Shown here piece by piece: positions 23,285 through 32,651 of a stretch of 64,000 nucleotides of DNA. Below the pieces are notes generated by a model. It was not told the origin of the DNA and searched no databases. It saw only the letters and a list, made by a program, of their open reading frames with translations. The DNA lies in NCBI RefSeq assembly GCF_000190695.1, contig NZ_GL870929.1:1232203-1296202 (forward strand), read 5' to 3'. A program made the translations under genes and the position numbers. The stretch's first letter is position 1. Each line of letters starts with the position of its first letter. Origin of the DNA: Kingella denitrificans ATCC 33394 (GTDB lineage: Bacteria; Pseudomonadota; Gammaproteobacteria; Burkholderiales; Neisseriaceae).

Positions 23285-25615
23285 ATGTCCAAAAACCTAC
23301 TCATTGTCGAATCCCCCAACAAAATCAAATCCATCAAAAAATACCTGGGCGGCGATTTCGAAGTGCTTGCCTCGTTCGGCCATGTGCGCGACCTCATCAA
23401 GAAAAACGGCGCGGTCAATCCGGACGACAACTTCGCCATGAAATACGAAATCCCCGCCAAATCCGTGAAGCATGTGGACGAAATCGTGAAAGCCGCCAAA
23501 GAAGCCGAACACATTTACCTGGCCACCGACCCGGATAGGGAAGGCGAAGCGATTTCGTGGCACATTGCCGAGATTTTGAAATCCAAGCGCGGCATGAAGG
23601 ATGTGGAAAAGAAAATACAGCGCGTGGTGTTCCATGAAGTCACGCCCAAAGGGGTGCAGGCTGCTTTGAAATCGCCGCGCGGCCTGGACATCCATTTGGT
23701 GGACGCGCAGCAGGCACGCCGTGCGCTGGACTATTTGGTCGGCTTTAATTTGTCGCCGCTCTTGTGGAAAAAAATCCGGCGCGGTTTGAGCGCGGGGCGC
23801 GTGCAAAGCCCCGCCCTGCGGCTGATTTGCGAACGCGAAAACGAAATCCGCGCGTTTGAAACGCAGGAATACTGGTCCGTCCATTTGGACAGCCACAAAG
23901 GCCGCACCAAATTCAGCGCCAAGCTCACCCAATGGCAGGGCAGCAAACTGGAACAGTTCTCGCTGCCGGACGAAGCCAGCCAAGCCGCCATTTTGACCGC
24001 ACTGCAAGGCAAGGAAGCCCGCGTGGCCGACGTGGCGAAAAAGAAGGCCACACGGAAACCCGCCGCACCCTACACCACCTCCACCATGCAGCAGGATGCC
24101 GTGCGCAAACTGGGTTTCACCACCGACCGCACCATGCGCACCGCGCAGCAGCTTTTTGAAGGCATCGACGTGGGACAGGGCGCCGTCGGCCTGATTACCT
24201 ATATGCGTACCGACAGCGTTACCCTTTCCGAAGATGCGCTCACCGAAATCCGCCACTATATTGAAAACAAAATCGGCGCGGATTTCCTGCCGAACAGCCC
24301 GCGCGTGTACAAAACCAAATCCAAAAACGCGCAGGAAGCGCACGAAGCCATCCGCCCCACGTCCGTGTACCGCTCGCCCGAAAGCGTGAAGCCGTTTTTG
24401 TCGCCCGACCAGTTCAAGCTTTACCAAATGATTTGGCAGCGCACCATGGCCTGCCAGATGGTGGACGCAAAATTTGACGCCACCACGGTGGACATCCATA
24501 TGGGCGAAGGCGTGTTCCGCGCTTCGGGGCAAGTGCTGGTGTTTGCCGGCTTTTTGAGCGTTTACCAAGAAGGCCAAGACGAAGACGACGAGAGCGAAGA
24601 CGCGAAAAAGCTGCCCGAAATGGCGGCGGGCGACGTGCTGCCTGTGGACAAACTTTATGGCGAACAACACTTCACCCAGCCGCCGCCGCGCTTCAACGAA
24701 GCGACTTTAGTGAAGGCACTGGAAGAATTCGGCATCGGCCGGCCGTCCACATATGCCAGCATTATCAAAACACTGAAAGACCGCGAATATGTGGTTGTGG
24801 AGCAACGCCGCTTCCAGCCCACCGACACGGGCGACATCGTCAATAAATTCCTCACCGAGCATTTCGAGCAGTATGTGGACTACGATTTCACCGCGAAACT
24901 GGAAGACCAGCTGGACGAAATCGCCAACGGCAAACGCGCGTGGGTGCCCGTGATGGACAAATTCTGGAAAGGCTTCCACAAGCAGATTGAAGAAAAAGAA
25001 GGCATCGAGCGCGCCAAATTCACCACGCAGGAATTGGACGAAACCTGCCCCAAATGCGGCCAGCACAAACTGCAAATCAAATTCGGCAAAGCCGGCCGCT
25101 TCATCGCCTGCGCGGGCTATCCCGAATGCGATTACACGCGCAACGTCAACGAAACCGCCGAGCAGGCTGCCGAGCGCATGGAACGCGACGCGCAGGCACA
25201 GGCCGAATTGGCCGGACGCAGCTGCCCCAAATGCGGCGGCCAACTCGTGTTCAAAAACAGCCGCACCGGCAGCAAATTCATCGGCTGCGCCAATTATCCG
25301 AAATGCAAACACGTCGAGCCGCTGGAAAAACCGAAAGACACGGGTGTAACTTGCCCGCAGTGCGGCAAAGGGCATTTGGTGGAACGCAAATCGCGCTTCG
25401 GCACAACGTTTTACAGCTGCGACACCTATCCCGACTGCAAATACGCCGTGAACCACCAGCCGCTGAACGAGCCCTGCCCGCAGTGCGGCTGGAAAATCAC
25501 CCTGCGCAAAGTCACCAAACGCTGGGGCGTGGAGCGCGTGTGCCCGCAAAAAGAATGCGGCTGGAAAGAGCAACTGGAAGCGCCCGCACCGAAAGAAGGC
25601 AAAGGCGGCGAATAA
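23285..25615 (+). CDS. topA: DNA topoisomerase I
   Basis: 776 residues. The TOPRIM domain ('LLIVESPNKIKSIKKYLG', later 'ATDPDREGEAISWHI') supplies the acidic metal site, and the catalytic tyrosine is in 'GLITYMRTDSVTLS'. The C-terminus has four zinc-ribbon-like modules with CPKCG/CPQCG pairs (about residues 585-765), and the last one is degenerate. It relaxes negative supercoils as a type IA enzyme. A DUS is embedded in frame (GVQAALKS). The ATG at 23285 is followed by a canonical N-terminus. Confidence 0.97.
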   Translation: MSKNLLIVESPNKIKSIKKYLGGDFEVLASFGHVRDLIKKNGAVNPDDNFAMKYEIPAKSVKHVDEIVKAAKEAEHIYLATDPDREGEAISWHIAEILKSKRGMKDVEKKIQRVVFHEVTPKGVQAALKSPRGLDIHLVDAQQARRALDYLVGFNLSPLLWKKIRRGLSAGRVQSPALRLICERENEIRAFETQEYWSVHLDSHKGRTKFSAKLTQWQGSKLEQFSLPDEASQAAILTALQGKEARVADVAKKKATRKPAAPYTTSTMQQDAVRKLGFTTDRTMRTAQQLFEGIDVGQGAVGLITYMRTDSVTLSEDALTEIRHYIENKIGADFLPNSPRVYKTKSKNAQEAHEAIRPTSVYRSPESVKPFLSPDQFKLYQMIWQRTMACQMVDAKFDATTVDIHMGEGVFRASGQVLVFAGFLSVYQEGQDEDDESEDAKKLPEMAAGDVLPVDKLYGEQHFTQPPPRFNEATLVKALEEFGIGRPSTYASIIKTLKDREYVVVEQRRFQPTDTGDIVNKFLTEHFEQYVDYDFTAKLEDQLDEIANGKRAWVPVMDKFWKGFHKQIEEKEGIERAKFTTQELDETCPKCGQHKLQIKFGKAGRFIACAGYPECDYTRNVNETAEQAAERMERDAQAQAELAGRSCPKCGGQLVFKNSRTGSKFIGCANYPKCKHVEPLEKPKDTGVTCPQCGKGHLVERKSRFGTTFYSCDTYPDCKYAVNHQPLNEPCPQCGWKITLRKVTKRWGVERVCPQKECGWKEQLEAPAPKEGKGGE

Positions 25616-25648
25616 AGTGCAGGCTGCCTGCACGCAAGGAAACATCCC

Positions 25649-26041
25649 ATGTACCGACACCTTGCCTGTTTGGCAGGCATGGCCGCCGTGGTGCTGGCCG
25701 CCGCATGGCCGATATCGGTTTACACGGCATACGGCTGGGAAGCCGCGCTGGTTTACGCGCCGATTGCAGCCGCCGTTTACGTCATGCTGCTCAATGCCTT
25801 GGTCATGCCGCTGCTCGGCATCCATTCCGCGCGCAACGACCATCCGCCGCGCCGTTATTCGGGCATTGCCCTGGTGGCAGAAATCTGCTTTGTCGTGCAT
25901 CATCAGGCCGGAAAATTTTTGCAGGACAGGCTGCCTGAAAACGTGCCGCTGGTTCCGCTTTGGCTGGGGCTGCCGCTGGCGGTGGCGGCTTATATGCTGG
26001 TGCCGGGCTGGATTCGCCGTTTTGCAAGCAGACGGGAATAA
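25649..26041 (+). CDS. Hypothetical membrane protein
   Basis: 130 residues with three to four hydrophobic segments; starts 'MYRHLACLAGMAAVVLAAAWPISVY'. AAGGAAACATCCC precedes the ATG, so expression is plausible. It lies 33 bases after topA with a DUS between. An internal AGGCTGCCTGAA (simDUS form) is present. No family recognised. Confidence 0.5.
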   Translation: MYRHLACLAGMAAVVLAAAWPISVYTAYGWEAALVYAPIAAAVYVMLLNALVMPLLGIHSARNDHPPRRYSGIALVAEICFVVHHQAGKFLQDRLPENVPLVPLWLGLPLAVAAYMLVPGWIRRFASRRE

Positions 26042-26201
26042 AGGTGCAGGCTGCTTTTCATCGGCCCGAAACCCCAATTCAACCAACCGATGTATATATC
26101 CTTGGCGCTGCTTTTGAACATGAATTACCGCTTCAAAAGCAGCCTGCACTTTCTAACATATTGAATATCCAATAAATTATCAAAATCTGTCACGGCCAAC
26201 C

Positions 26202-26230
26202 TTGCCATTCGGCACACGCTCCAACATAAT
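26202..26230 (+). promoter_or_regulatory. Sigma-70-type promoter upstream of bioY
   Basis: TTGCCA, 17 bases, CATAAT. It is followed after 15 bases by a Correia-like element that lies in the leader of bioY. Confidence 0.5.
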
Positions 26231-26245
26231 ATAGGCCTTTCACTC

Positions 26246-26351
26246 TATAGTCGATTAAAATAAAAATGAGACAAGGCGGCGAGCCGCAAGGCGTACAGGT
26301 AGTACGTCAAGGCGAGCCAACGCCGTATCATTGCAATTTTAATCGACTATA
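26246..26351 (+). mobile_element. Correia-like element, full length, CGA-end variant
   Basis: 106 bases with TATAGTCGATT…AATCGACTATA ends, making the termini fully complementary, and core GTACAGGTAGTACG. It ends 19 bases before the bioY ATG. Confidence 0.93.
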
Positions 26352-26370
26352 AACAAAGGAAAGCAACACC

Positions 26371-26937
26371 ATGCACACCACCTTATCCGCAAGCAAACAA
26401 TGGGCGCAGCGCAACCAAACCGCCGCCTTCCTCCTGAAAACCGTCATCGGCGCCAACGTGGTTGCCCTGTTGGCGCAACTGGCGATTCCGCAGCCTTGGG
26501 GCGTGGCCATTTCCGCCGGCTCGCTGGGCGTGATGGTGATGGGTTTCGCGCTGGGCCGCAACGCCGCCATTGCCGCGCTGACACTGTATGTTTTGGAAGG
26601 CGTGGCGGGATTGCCCGTCTTCGCCAACGGCCGCTCCGGCCTGTCCGTGCTGATGGGCCCGTCCGGCGGCTATCTGTTCGGCTACATCGCCATGGCCGGC
26701 ATTTTGGGCTGGGCCACCGACAAAGGCGCGCTGCAATCCGCCGTGAAAAGCGTGGCGGCGGCGCTGGCAGGCGTTGCCGTGCTGTATGCTTTCGGCATGG
26801 CGCAACTGTCGCTGTTCGTGCCGGCCAACGAACTCATCTACAAAGGCTTCACGACTTATCTGGCCTTCGACATCGCCAAAGCGTGCCTGGCCTGCTTCTT
26901 GGTCATGCCGGCCTACCGCTTCTTCCAAAAACTGTAA
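26371..26937 (+). CDS. bioY: Biotin transporter BioY
   Basis: 188 residues, six membrane helices. Family motif 'VLEGVAGLPVFANGRSGLSVLMGPSGGYLFGY' (about residues 72-103) includes the G..G…GPTGGY-type biotin-binding loop. BioY is the substrate-binding S component of ECF-type biotin uptake and can work alone. No bioM/bioN is nearby. AAAGGAAAGC precedes the start, downstream of the Correia-like element. Confidence 0.93.
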   Translation: MHTTLSASKQWAQRNQTAAFLLKTVIGANVVALLAQLAIPQPWGVAISAGSLGVMVMGFALGRNAAIAALTLYVLEGVAGLPVFANGRSGLSVLMGPSGGYLFGYIAMAGILGWATDKGALQSAVKSVAAALAGVAVLYAFGMAQLSLFVPANELIYKGFTTYLAFDIAKACLACFLVMPAYRFFQKL

Positions 26938-26943
26938 ACACGG

Positions 26944-26989
26944 CAAAAGCAGCCTGCACCTTTGTGTTCCAAGTGCAGGCTGCTTTTTT
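26944..26989 (+). terminator. king3DUS inverted-pair terminator after bioY
   Basis: A perfect DUS stem followed by six T, seven bases after the bioY stop. Confidence 0.8.
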
Positions 26990-27081
26990 GGCGGACGAAA
27001 TCGCAATCATGCAGCGTCGGCCCGCCCTGCCCCATTTTGATTTTCATCCACTCCGGATACTTGACCCGCTCCCGCCGCGCC

Positions 27082-27513
27082 ATGACGACCGACTCCGCAT
27101 GCACCAAACTTGCCCGAATACACGCCGTTTTGCGCCGCATCCGCACCGTGCGGCTTGCCGTGTACGAAAAAAGCAGCCTGCACACCGAAGGCGAAGGCAG
27201 CGTGCGCGTTTTCGAACAAGGCGGCTGCATTGATTTTGCCGAAACGCTGCTGTGCGGCGGCAAACGCGCCTTCGATAGCAAACGCTGGCAATTCGGCGAC
27301 ACCGCGCTGACCTTCTGCCGCCTGCGCAACGGCACATACGAACCGCTGTTCTGCTTCGAACCGACCGAATCGGGCTGGCGGCCGCAAAGCGAATACCTGT
27401 GCGCGCCCGACTGCTACCGCGCCGAACTCTCTTGCGACGGGCACACCGTCCACCTGACGGTGCATATTCACGGCAAAAATAAAGCGCAAACGGTGTGTTA
27501 CGTTTACGCCTAA
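27082..27513 (+). CDS. DUF6314-like protein
   Basis: 143 residues, soluble, beta-rich. The pattern 'GEGSVRVFEQGGCIDFAET', 'FDSKRWQFGDTALTFCRLRNGTYEPLFCFEP' and 'SEYLCAPDCYRAELSCDGHTVHLTVHIHGKNK' follows DUF6314 (a calycin-like family with an '(H/C).C.PD.Y…' core). The start is uncertain: the ATG at 27082 begins the conserved helix but lacks a strong ribosome site. Function unknown. Confidence 0.55.
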   Translation: MTTDSACTKLARIHAVLRRIRTVRLAVYEKSSLHTEGEGSVRVFEQGGCIDFAETLLCGGKRAFDSKRWQFGDTALTFCRLRNGTYEPLFCFEPTESGWRPQSEYLCAPDCYRAELSCDGHTVHLTVHIHGKNKAQTVCYVYA

Positions 27514-27604
27514 ACCTAAACAAGTGCAGGCTGCCATCGGTCGGAATTTCTAATGAAAACCCGTCCCAAAAGCAGCCTGCACATTATCTTTCGTCCGCAG
27601 CGGC

Positions 27605-28423
27605 CTAATGCACCGCCTTCTCCTGAAAACTCTCCTGCTGCACAATTTCGTTCGTAGCCAAGTTCAACGCCGTGAGCCGGCCGCCCCACAGCGCGCCCGT
27701 GTCGATGCCGCACACGCCTTTGGCACGGTGCAGCCCCAGCGCGGACCAATGCCCGAACACGATTTCGTGGCTTAAATTCCACCTGTCCGCCGCATCGAAC
27801 CATGCATATTGCCCAAGCGGAATGTCGGCATAAGTGGCGCTGTATTCGTAGTTCAGGCTGCCGTCTGCGTTGAGCGTGCGCATTCGGGTCAGCACGTTGG
27901 TGATGTAGCGCAGGCGGTCTTGGCCGCTCAATTCGGGCGACCAGAACTGCGGCTCGTTGCCGTACATGTGCTTGAAATAATGGTGGGCATGGCCGCCTTG
28001 CAAGGTGTCCGCCACTTCGTCGGCATAAGCCTGCGCCTGCGCCACCGTCCATTCGGGCAGCAGCCCCGCGTGCACCAGAACGTGCGTGCCAGTGTGCCGC
28101 ATCAGGGGCTGGCAGCGCAGCCAGTCGCGGTAACGCTTGGCATGCGGATGCTTCACGATGTCGTCCAGCGTGTCGCGCCGCTTCATTTTGCCCTCGCCGT
28201 ATAGCAATGCCAGCAAATGCAAATCGTGATTGCCCAATACGATTTGCACGCTGTCTTCGTGGCGGCGGCAGAATTGCAGGCACGCCAGCGACTGCGGCCC
28301 GCGGTTCACGATATCGCCCACCAGCCATAAGGTGTCCGTGCCGTGGTTGAAGGCGATTTTGGCCAACAGGGCTTCCAGTTCGTCGTAACAGCCCTGCAAA
28401 TCGCCGATGGCATAATGCGCCAT
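27605..28423 (-). CDS. apaH: Bis(5'-nucleosyl)-tetraphosphatase, symmetrical
   Basis: 272 residues. Metallophosphatase motifs: 'IGDLQGCYDELEALL' (GDxxG), 'WLVGDIVNRGP' (GDxxxRGP) and 'VLGNHDLHLLAL' (GNHD), then histidines in 'VHAGLLPEWTVAQA' and 'FGHWSALGL'. It splits Ap4A into two ADP and also removes Np4-RNA caps in relatives. Divergent from the aminopeptidase gene. Confidence 0.96.
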   Translation of the reverse strand: MAHYAIGDLQGCYDELEALLAKIAFNHGTDTLWLVGDIVNRGPQSLACLQFCRRHEDSVQIVLGNHDLHLLALLYGEGKMKRRDTLDDIVKHPHAKRYRDWLRCQPLMRHTGTHVLVHAGLLPEWTVAQAQAYADEVADTLQGGHAHHYFKHMYGNEPQFWSPELSGQDRLRYITNVLTRMRTLNADGSLNYEYSATYADIPLGQYAWFDAADRWNLSHEIVFGHWSALGLHRAKGVCGIDTGALWGGRLTALNLATNEIVQQESFQEKAVH

Positions 28424-28469
28424 GCCTTACCTCTTGTGTGTTGCTGCGAAAATTTTGATTTTATCATGT

Positions 28470-28499
28470 TTGCCAGACAAACTGACTGTGGCGTACAAT
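28470..28499 (+). promoter_or_regulatory. Sigma-70-type promoter for the aminopeptidase P gene
   Basis: TTGCCA, 18 bases, TACAAT, 68 bases upstream of the ATG at 28567. A king3DUS lies in the leader. Confidence 0.55.
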
Positions 28500-28566
28500 C
28501 GGACGGCACTTGCCAAGTGCAGGCTGCTTTTTCTCTTTTAATTCCATCTTGCGAAAGGTTCACATC

Positions 28567-30357
28567 ATGCATACCGTTGCCGACAAACTCAACGCCCTGC
28601 GCGCGCAGCTCGACCAATATTCGTTAGACGCGTGGATTGCGCCCACCGCCGACCCGCATTTGTCGGAATACCTGCCCGAGCATTGGCAAAGCCGCGTGTG
28701 GCTTTCCGGCTTCACCGGTTCGGCAGGCACGCTGGTCATCACGAAAACCGCTGCGGCGCTGTGGGCGGACAGCCGCTATTGGGAACAGGCAGCGGTGCAG
28801 TTGGCCGGCAGCGAAATCGAATTGGGCAAACTCGGCACGGGCGGCAACCACGTCCAATGGCTGCTGCAACACCTGCCCGACGGCGCGCGCGTCGGCATTG
28901 CGGGCGATATGCTTTCGCTGGCGGAACTGCGCCATGTGCAGGCTGCTTTTGCCGCACGGAATATCACGCTGCATTATGCGGACGATATTATCGCCAAAAT
29001 CTGGCAAGGCCGCCCTGCCCTGCCGCAAGAACCCGTGTTCGTCCACGAAGCACCGTTCGCCCCCGAAAGCGCGGCGGACAAACTGGCGCGCGTGCGCAAC
29101 GTCATGCGTGAAAAAGGCGCGAGCCACCATCTGGTTTCCTCGTTGGACGACATTGCCTGGATCACCAACCTGCGCGGCAGCGACGTGCCGTTCAACCCCG
29201 TATTTCTGGCGCATTTGCTGATTGGCGAACACGATACCACGCTGTTTGTGGACGAACGCAAACTCGACGGCAAAGTGCAGGCTGCTTTGACCGCGGCCGG
29301 CATCCGCACCGCACCTTACGAAACCGCCGCCCAAGCCGTGGGCCGATTAACGCAGCCACTGCTGCTCGAGCCGGCCAAAGTCGCCCTGTCCACGCTGGAA
29401 CACCTGCCCGAACAAGTGCGCCTGATTGAAGACATGAACCCCAGCACGCATTTCAAAGGCTGCAAATCGCCCGCCGAGCAGGAATACATCCGCCAAGCCA
29501 TGGTGCAGGACGGCATTGCCCTGTGCGGCTTTTTTGCCGAACTGGAACGCGATTTGGCAGCCGGCGAAACCGTTACCGAATACGACATCGACGCGCGCCT
29601 GTACCAACACCGCAGCCAGCGCGAACACTTTATTTCCGCCAGCTTCGGCACGATTGCCGGCTTCAACGCCAACGGCGCGATGCCGCATTACAGCGCGCCC
29701 GAACACGGCAGCAGCACCATCGAAGGGCAAGGCCTGCTGCTGATTGACTCCGGCGCGCAATACCTGACCGGCACCACCGACATCACGCGCGTGATTCCGA
29801 TTGGCACGCCCACCGCCACGCAAAAACGCGATTTCACGCTAGTGCTCAAAGCGCACGTCGCGCTGGCCACCGCCGTGTTCCCCGAAGGCATTTTGTCGCC
29901 GCTGTTGGACGCCATCTGCCGCAAACCTTTGTGGGCGGCACAATGCGATTACGGCCACGGCACGGGTCACGGCGTGGGCTATTTCCTGAACGTGCACGAA
30001 GGCCCGCAGCGCATTGCCTACCAAGTGCCCGCCGCGCCGCACCACGCCATGCGCGAAGGCATGTACACTTCAAACGAACCGGGTTTGTACCGCCCGCAGC
30101 AATGGGGCATCCGCATCGAAAACCTGGTGCTGAACCAAAAAGTGGTCGCACCGCAGGAAACCGCGTTCGGCGAATATCTGTATTTTGAAACGGTAACGCT
30201 CTGCCCGATTGACACGCGGCTGGTCGATACCGCGCTGCTCACCGAAGAAGAACGCGGCTGGCTGAACGATTACCACGCCAAAGTGCGCGCCCAGCTCGAA
30301 CCGCATGTGTCGGGCGAAGCCAAAGCGTGGCTCATCGAACGCACCGAAGCCGTGTAA
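28567..30357 (+). CDS. Xaa-Pro aminopeptidase, M24B family
   Basis: 596 residues, the three-domain form of aminopeptidase P: two creatinase-like N-domains and a C-terminal pita-bread catalytic domain. Metal ligands are visible in 'LLIDSGAQYLTGTTDITRV' (two Asp), 'GHGTGHGVGYFLNVHEGP' (His) and the closing 'TSNEPGLY' and 'LYFETVTLCP' (two Glu). It removes N-terminal residues preceding proline, in the cytosol. Two in-frame DUS encode HVQAAFAA and KVQAALTA. Confidence 0.93.
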   Translation: MHTVADKLNALRAQLDQYSLDAWIAPTADPHLSEYLPEHWQSRVWLSGFTGSAGTLVITKTAAALWADSRYWEQAAVQLAGSEIELGKLGTGGNHVQWLLQHLPDGARVGIAGDMLSLAELRHVQAAFAARNITLHYADDIIAKIWQGRPALPQEPVFVHEAPFAPESAADKLARVRNVMREKGASHHLVSSLDDIAWITNLRGSDVPFNPVFLAHLLIGEHDTTLFVDERKLDGKVQAALTAAGIRTAPYETAAQAVGRLTQPLLLEPAKVALSTLEHLPEQVRLIEDMNPSTHFKGCKSPAEQEYIRQAMVQDGIALCGFFAELERDLAAGETVTEYDIDARLYQHRSQREHFISASFGTIAGFNANGAMPHYSAPEHGSSTIEGQGLLLIDSGAQYLTGTTDITRVIPIGTPTATQKRDFTLVLKAHVALATAVFPEGILSPLLDAICRKPLWAAQCDYGHGTGHGVGYFLNVHEGPQRIAYQVPAAPHHAMREGMYTSNEPGLYRPQQWGIRIENLVLNQKVVAPQETAFGEYLYFETVTLCPIDTRLVDTALLTEEERGWLNDYHAKVRAQLEPHVSGEAKAWLIERTEAV

Positions 30358-30363
30358 ACGCGG

Positions 30364-30421
30364 CAAAAGCAGCCTGCACCTTTGCCAATCGCCATTACGG
30401 CATCGCGTGCAGGCTGCTTTT
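30364..30421 (+). terminator. king3DUS inverted-pair terminator
   Basis: Inverted DUS arms with a 30-base loop, ending in TTTT, seven bases after the aminopeptidase stop. Confidence 0.65.
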
Positions 30422-30511
30422 CCTTCAACGGCATTTGAAGACGCATCGGCCGCACGTTTCCAAAGCAGCCTGCACCCCGAAACCGCCTTTGTACCCCACC
30501 GGAAACCCATC

Positions 30512-31717
30512 ATGTTCCAACATCTCCAAGCCTACGCGGGCGACCCGATTCTGAGCCTGGTCGAAACCTTCAACCGCGACCCGCGCGAACACAAAGTCAA
30601 TTTAAGCATCGGCATTTATTTTGACGATGCAGGCTGCCTGCCGCTGCCCGAAGCCGTGCGCGCCGCCCAAACGCAACAGCCCGTTCAGGCGCAGCCCTAT
30701 CTGCCAATGGAAGGCCATGCCGCCTTCCGCGCCGCCGCATTGCGCGTGCTGCTGGGCAACGAACACCTCGTTTTGCAGCAAAACCGCGCCGTCGCCGTGC
30801 AAACGCTGGGCGGCTCTGGCGCGCTGAAACTGGCGGCGGACTTTCTGAAACGCTGGTATCCGCAGTCGCGCGCCTTCGTGAGCGACCCGACGTGGGACAA
30901 CCACCGCGGCATTTTGGAAGGCGCGGGCATCGAAGTCGGCACTTATCCGTATTACGACCCCGACACCATCGGCGTGCGCTTTGCCGAACTGACGCAGTTC
31001 CTGCACACGCTGGACAGCGGCGACATCGTGCTGCTGCACCCCTGTTGCCACAACCCCACCGGCGTAGATTTGTCGCCCGAACAGTGGGACGAAGTGCTGC
31101 ACATCATCCAAAGCCGCCGCCTGATTGCGCTGATGGACATCGCCTATCAGGGCTTCGGCGACGATTTCGACCGCGATGCCTATGCCGTGCGCAAAGCCGC
31201 CGATATGGGCTTGTCGTTTTTCGTCAGCAGCTCGTATTCCAAAAACATGTCTTTATACAGCGAACGCGTCGGCATTCTGGCCGCCGTCTGCCCCAACGCC
31301 GAACAGGCGGAGCGGGTGTTGGGCCAGCTGAAATTCGGCGTGCGGCGCATTTATTCCAGCCCGCCCTTCCACGGTGCAGACATTGCCGCGCGCGTGCTGA
31401 ACGAAAGCAGCCTGCACCGCCAATGGCAAAACGAAGTCTATGCCATGCGCGACCGCATCAAACGCATGCGCCGCCAACTGCACGACGCGCTGTCGCAACG
31501 GCTGCCGCAACACGATTTCCGCCATTACCTTACCCAGCGCGGCATGTTCGGCTACACCGGCCTGAACGAACACCAAGTGCAACGTCTGCAAGATGAATTT
31601 GCCGTGTATCTGCTCAAATCCGGCCGCCTGTGCATGGCCGGGCTGAACAGCCGCAATATCGAATACGTCGCCCGCGCCATTGCCACCGTCCTGCAAGAAA
31701 GCGAAACACCGTCATGA
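30512..31717 (+). CDS. tyrB: Aspartate/aromatic amino acid aminotransferase
   Basis: 401 residues, class I PLP aminotransferase. 'LGGSGALKLAADFLKRWYP' binds the cofactor phosphate, 'HPCCHNPTGVDLSPEQW' carries the conserved Asn, and the Schiff-base lysine is in 'SSSYSKNMSLYSERVG' (about residue 250). The substrate arginine lies in 'LCMAGLNSRNIEYVARA'. It interconverts aromatic amino acids or aspartate with their keto acids. The stop overlaps the pgpA start (ATGA). The choice between tyrB and aspC is by similarity only. Confidence 0.88.
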   Translation: MFQHLQAYAGDPILSLVETFNRDPREHKVNLSIGIYFDDAGCLPLPEAVRAAQTQQPVQAQPYLPMEGHAAFRAAALRVLLGNEHLVLQQNRAVAVQTLGGSGALKLAADFLKRWYPQSRAFVSDPTWDNHRGILEGAGIEVGTYPYYDPDTIGVRFAELTQFLHTLDSGDIVLLHPCCHNPTGVDLSPEQWDEVLHIIQSRRLIALMDIAYQGFGDDFDRDAYAVRKAADMGLSFFVSSSYSKNMSLYSERVGILAAVCPNAEQAERVLGQLKFGVRRIYSSPPFHGADIAARVLNESSLHRQWQNEVYAMRDRIKRMRRQLHDALSQRLPQHDFRHYLTQRGMFGYTGLNEHQVQRLQDEFAVYLLKSGRLCMAGLNSRNIEYVARAIATVLQESETPS

Positions 31718-32217
31718 ACGCCAAAAAGCAGCCTGCATTCACCCCCACCTTCCCTTGGCTCTGGCAAAGCCCCGTGCGCCTGCTCGGTTTCGGCTTCGGC
31801 ACAGGGCTCGCACCCAAAGCGCCCGGCACCTTCGGCACGCTGCCGGCCGTCTTCATTGCCGGGCTGCTGCTCGGTTCGGGCATGAGCCGGCTCGCGCTTG
31901 CGCTTTGGTGCATCCCGCTGTTTTTCATCGGCATTTGGATTTGCAACCGCACCGAACGCGATTTGGGCGTGCACGATTACGGCGGCATCGTGTGGGACGA
32001 AATCGTCGCCATGCTGTTCGTTTTGGCGTGCGTGCCGCAAGGTTTGGGTTCGTGGGCGCTCGCCTTCGCCCTGTTCCGCCTGTTCGATGCCGTGAAACCG
32101 CCGCCCATCCGCTGGTTCGACCGCCAAGTGAGCGGCGGATTCGGCGTGATGCTGGACGACGCCATCGCCGCCGTGTTCAGCATTGCCGCGTATTACCTGC
32201 TGACTTGGATATTCTGA
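31714..32217 (+). CDS. pgpA: Phosphatidylglycerophosphatase A
   Basis: 167 residues, inner membrane. Family landmarks are 'GFGFGTGLAPKAPGTFGTLPAV' near the start, 'DYGGIVWDEIVAMLF' with the acidic metal-binding pair, and 'FRLFDAVKPPPIRWFDRQV'. It dephosphorylates PGP to phosphatidylglycerol. The ATG overlaps the tyrB stop by four bases, so translation is coupled. Confidence 0.94.
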   Translation: MNAKKQPAFTPTFPWLWQSPVRLLGFGFGTGLAPKAPGTFGTLPAVFIAGLLLGSGMSRLALALWCIPLFFIGIWICNRTERDLGVHDYGGIVWDEIVAMLFVLACVPQGLGSWALAFALFRLFDAVKPPPIRWFDRQVSGGFGVMLDDAIAAVFSIAAYYLLTWIF

Positions 32218-32221
32218 ACGC

Positions 32222-32265
32222 AAAAGCAGCCTGCACTTCCCAAAACAAAGTGCAGGCTGCTTTTT
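32222..32265 (+). terminator. king3DUS inverted-pair terminator after pgpA
   Basis: A DUS stem with a T-run five bases after the pgpA stop. Confidence 0.75.
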
Positions 32266-32284
32266 GAACATCTGCCGCGCGGCA

Positions 32285-32324
32285 AAATAAAACAAAAGGA
32301 GCTTAACCGAAAGATTAAGCTCCT
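32285..32324 (-). terminator. Intrinsic terminator of tRNA-Lys
   Basis: Perfect arms AGGAGCTTAA/TTAAGCTCCT, followed on the minus strand by TTTTGTTTTATTTT. Confidence 0.85.
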
Positions 32325-32330
32325 AGAATC

Positions 32331-32406
32331 TGGTGGGTCGTGAGCGATTCGAACGCTCGACCAACGGATTAAAAGTCCGCTGCTCTACCGACTGAGCTAA
32401 CGACCC
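32331..32406 (-). tRNA. tRNA-Lys (anticodon TTT)
   Basis: Minus-strand cloverleaf: GGGTCGT acceptor paired with ACGACCC, anticodon loop CTTTTAA, T-arm CGTTCGAATCG and encoded CCA. Confidence 0.97.
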
Positions 32407-32547
32407 GAAAGACTGGCATTATACGCGAAATAGAAAGTCTGTCAAACCCCCGTTCTCAAATTTTTCGGAAAAAATTTCATCGGATTGTTTTCAATGGCAA
32501 TTAAATTTTGCAAAACACGTACGATTGTGCCAAAATGGCCGCTTGTT

Positions 32548-32626
32548 TTAGTCGGGGTGCTGCTGAAATAGCGGCTGAGATAATACCCGTGAACCTGTTG
32601 CAGATAATACTGGCGTAGGAAACTAG
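32548..32626 (+). promoter_or_regulatory. TPP riboswitch (THI element)
   Basis: The conserved pieces appear in order: GGGGTGCTGC, GCGGCTGAGATAATACCC, GTGAACCTG and GATAATACTGGCGTAGGAA. It senses thiamine pyrophosphate and controls the thiB gene downstream. Confidence 0.95.
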
Positions 32627-32651
32627 GGCGATTTGGTGCAAACGCATCTAC

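Noticed and set aside
24707..26149. Long minus-strand frame opposite topA
   Set aside because: Antisense shadow of topA; composition is biased and no motifs are visible.
30305..30511. Upstream extension of the aminotransferase frame
   Set aside because: It runs through the end of the aminopeptidase gene and a DUS pair; the family N-terminus (MFQHLQAYAGDPIL) begins at 30512.
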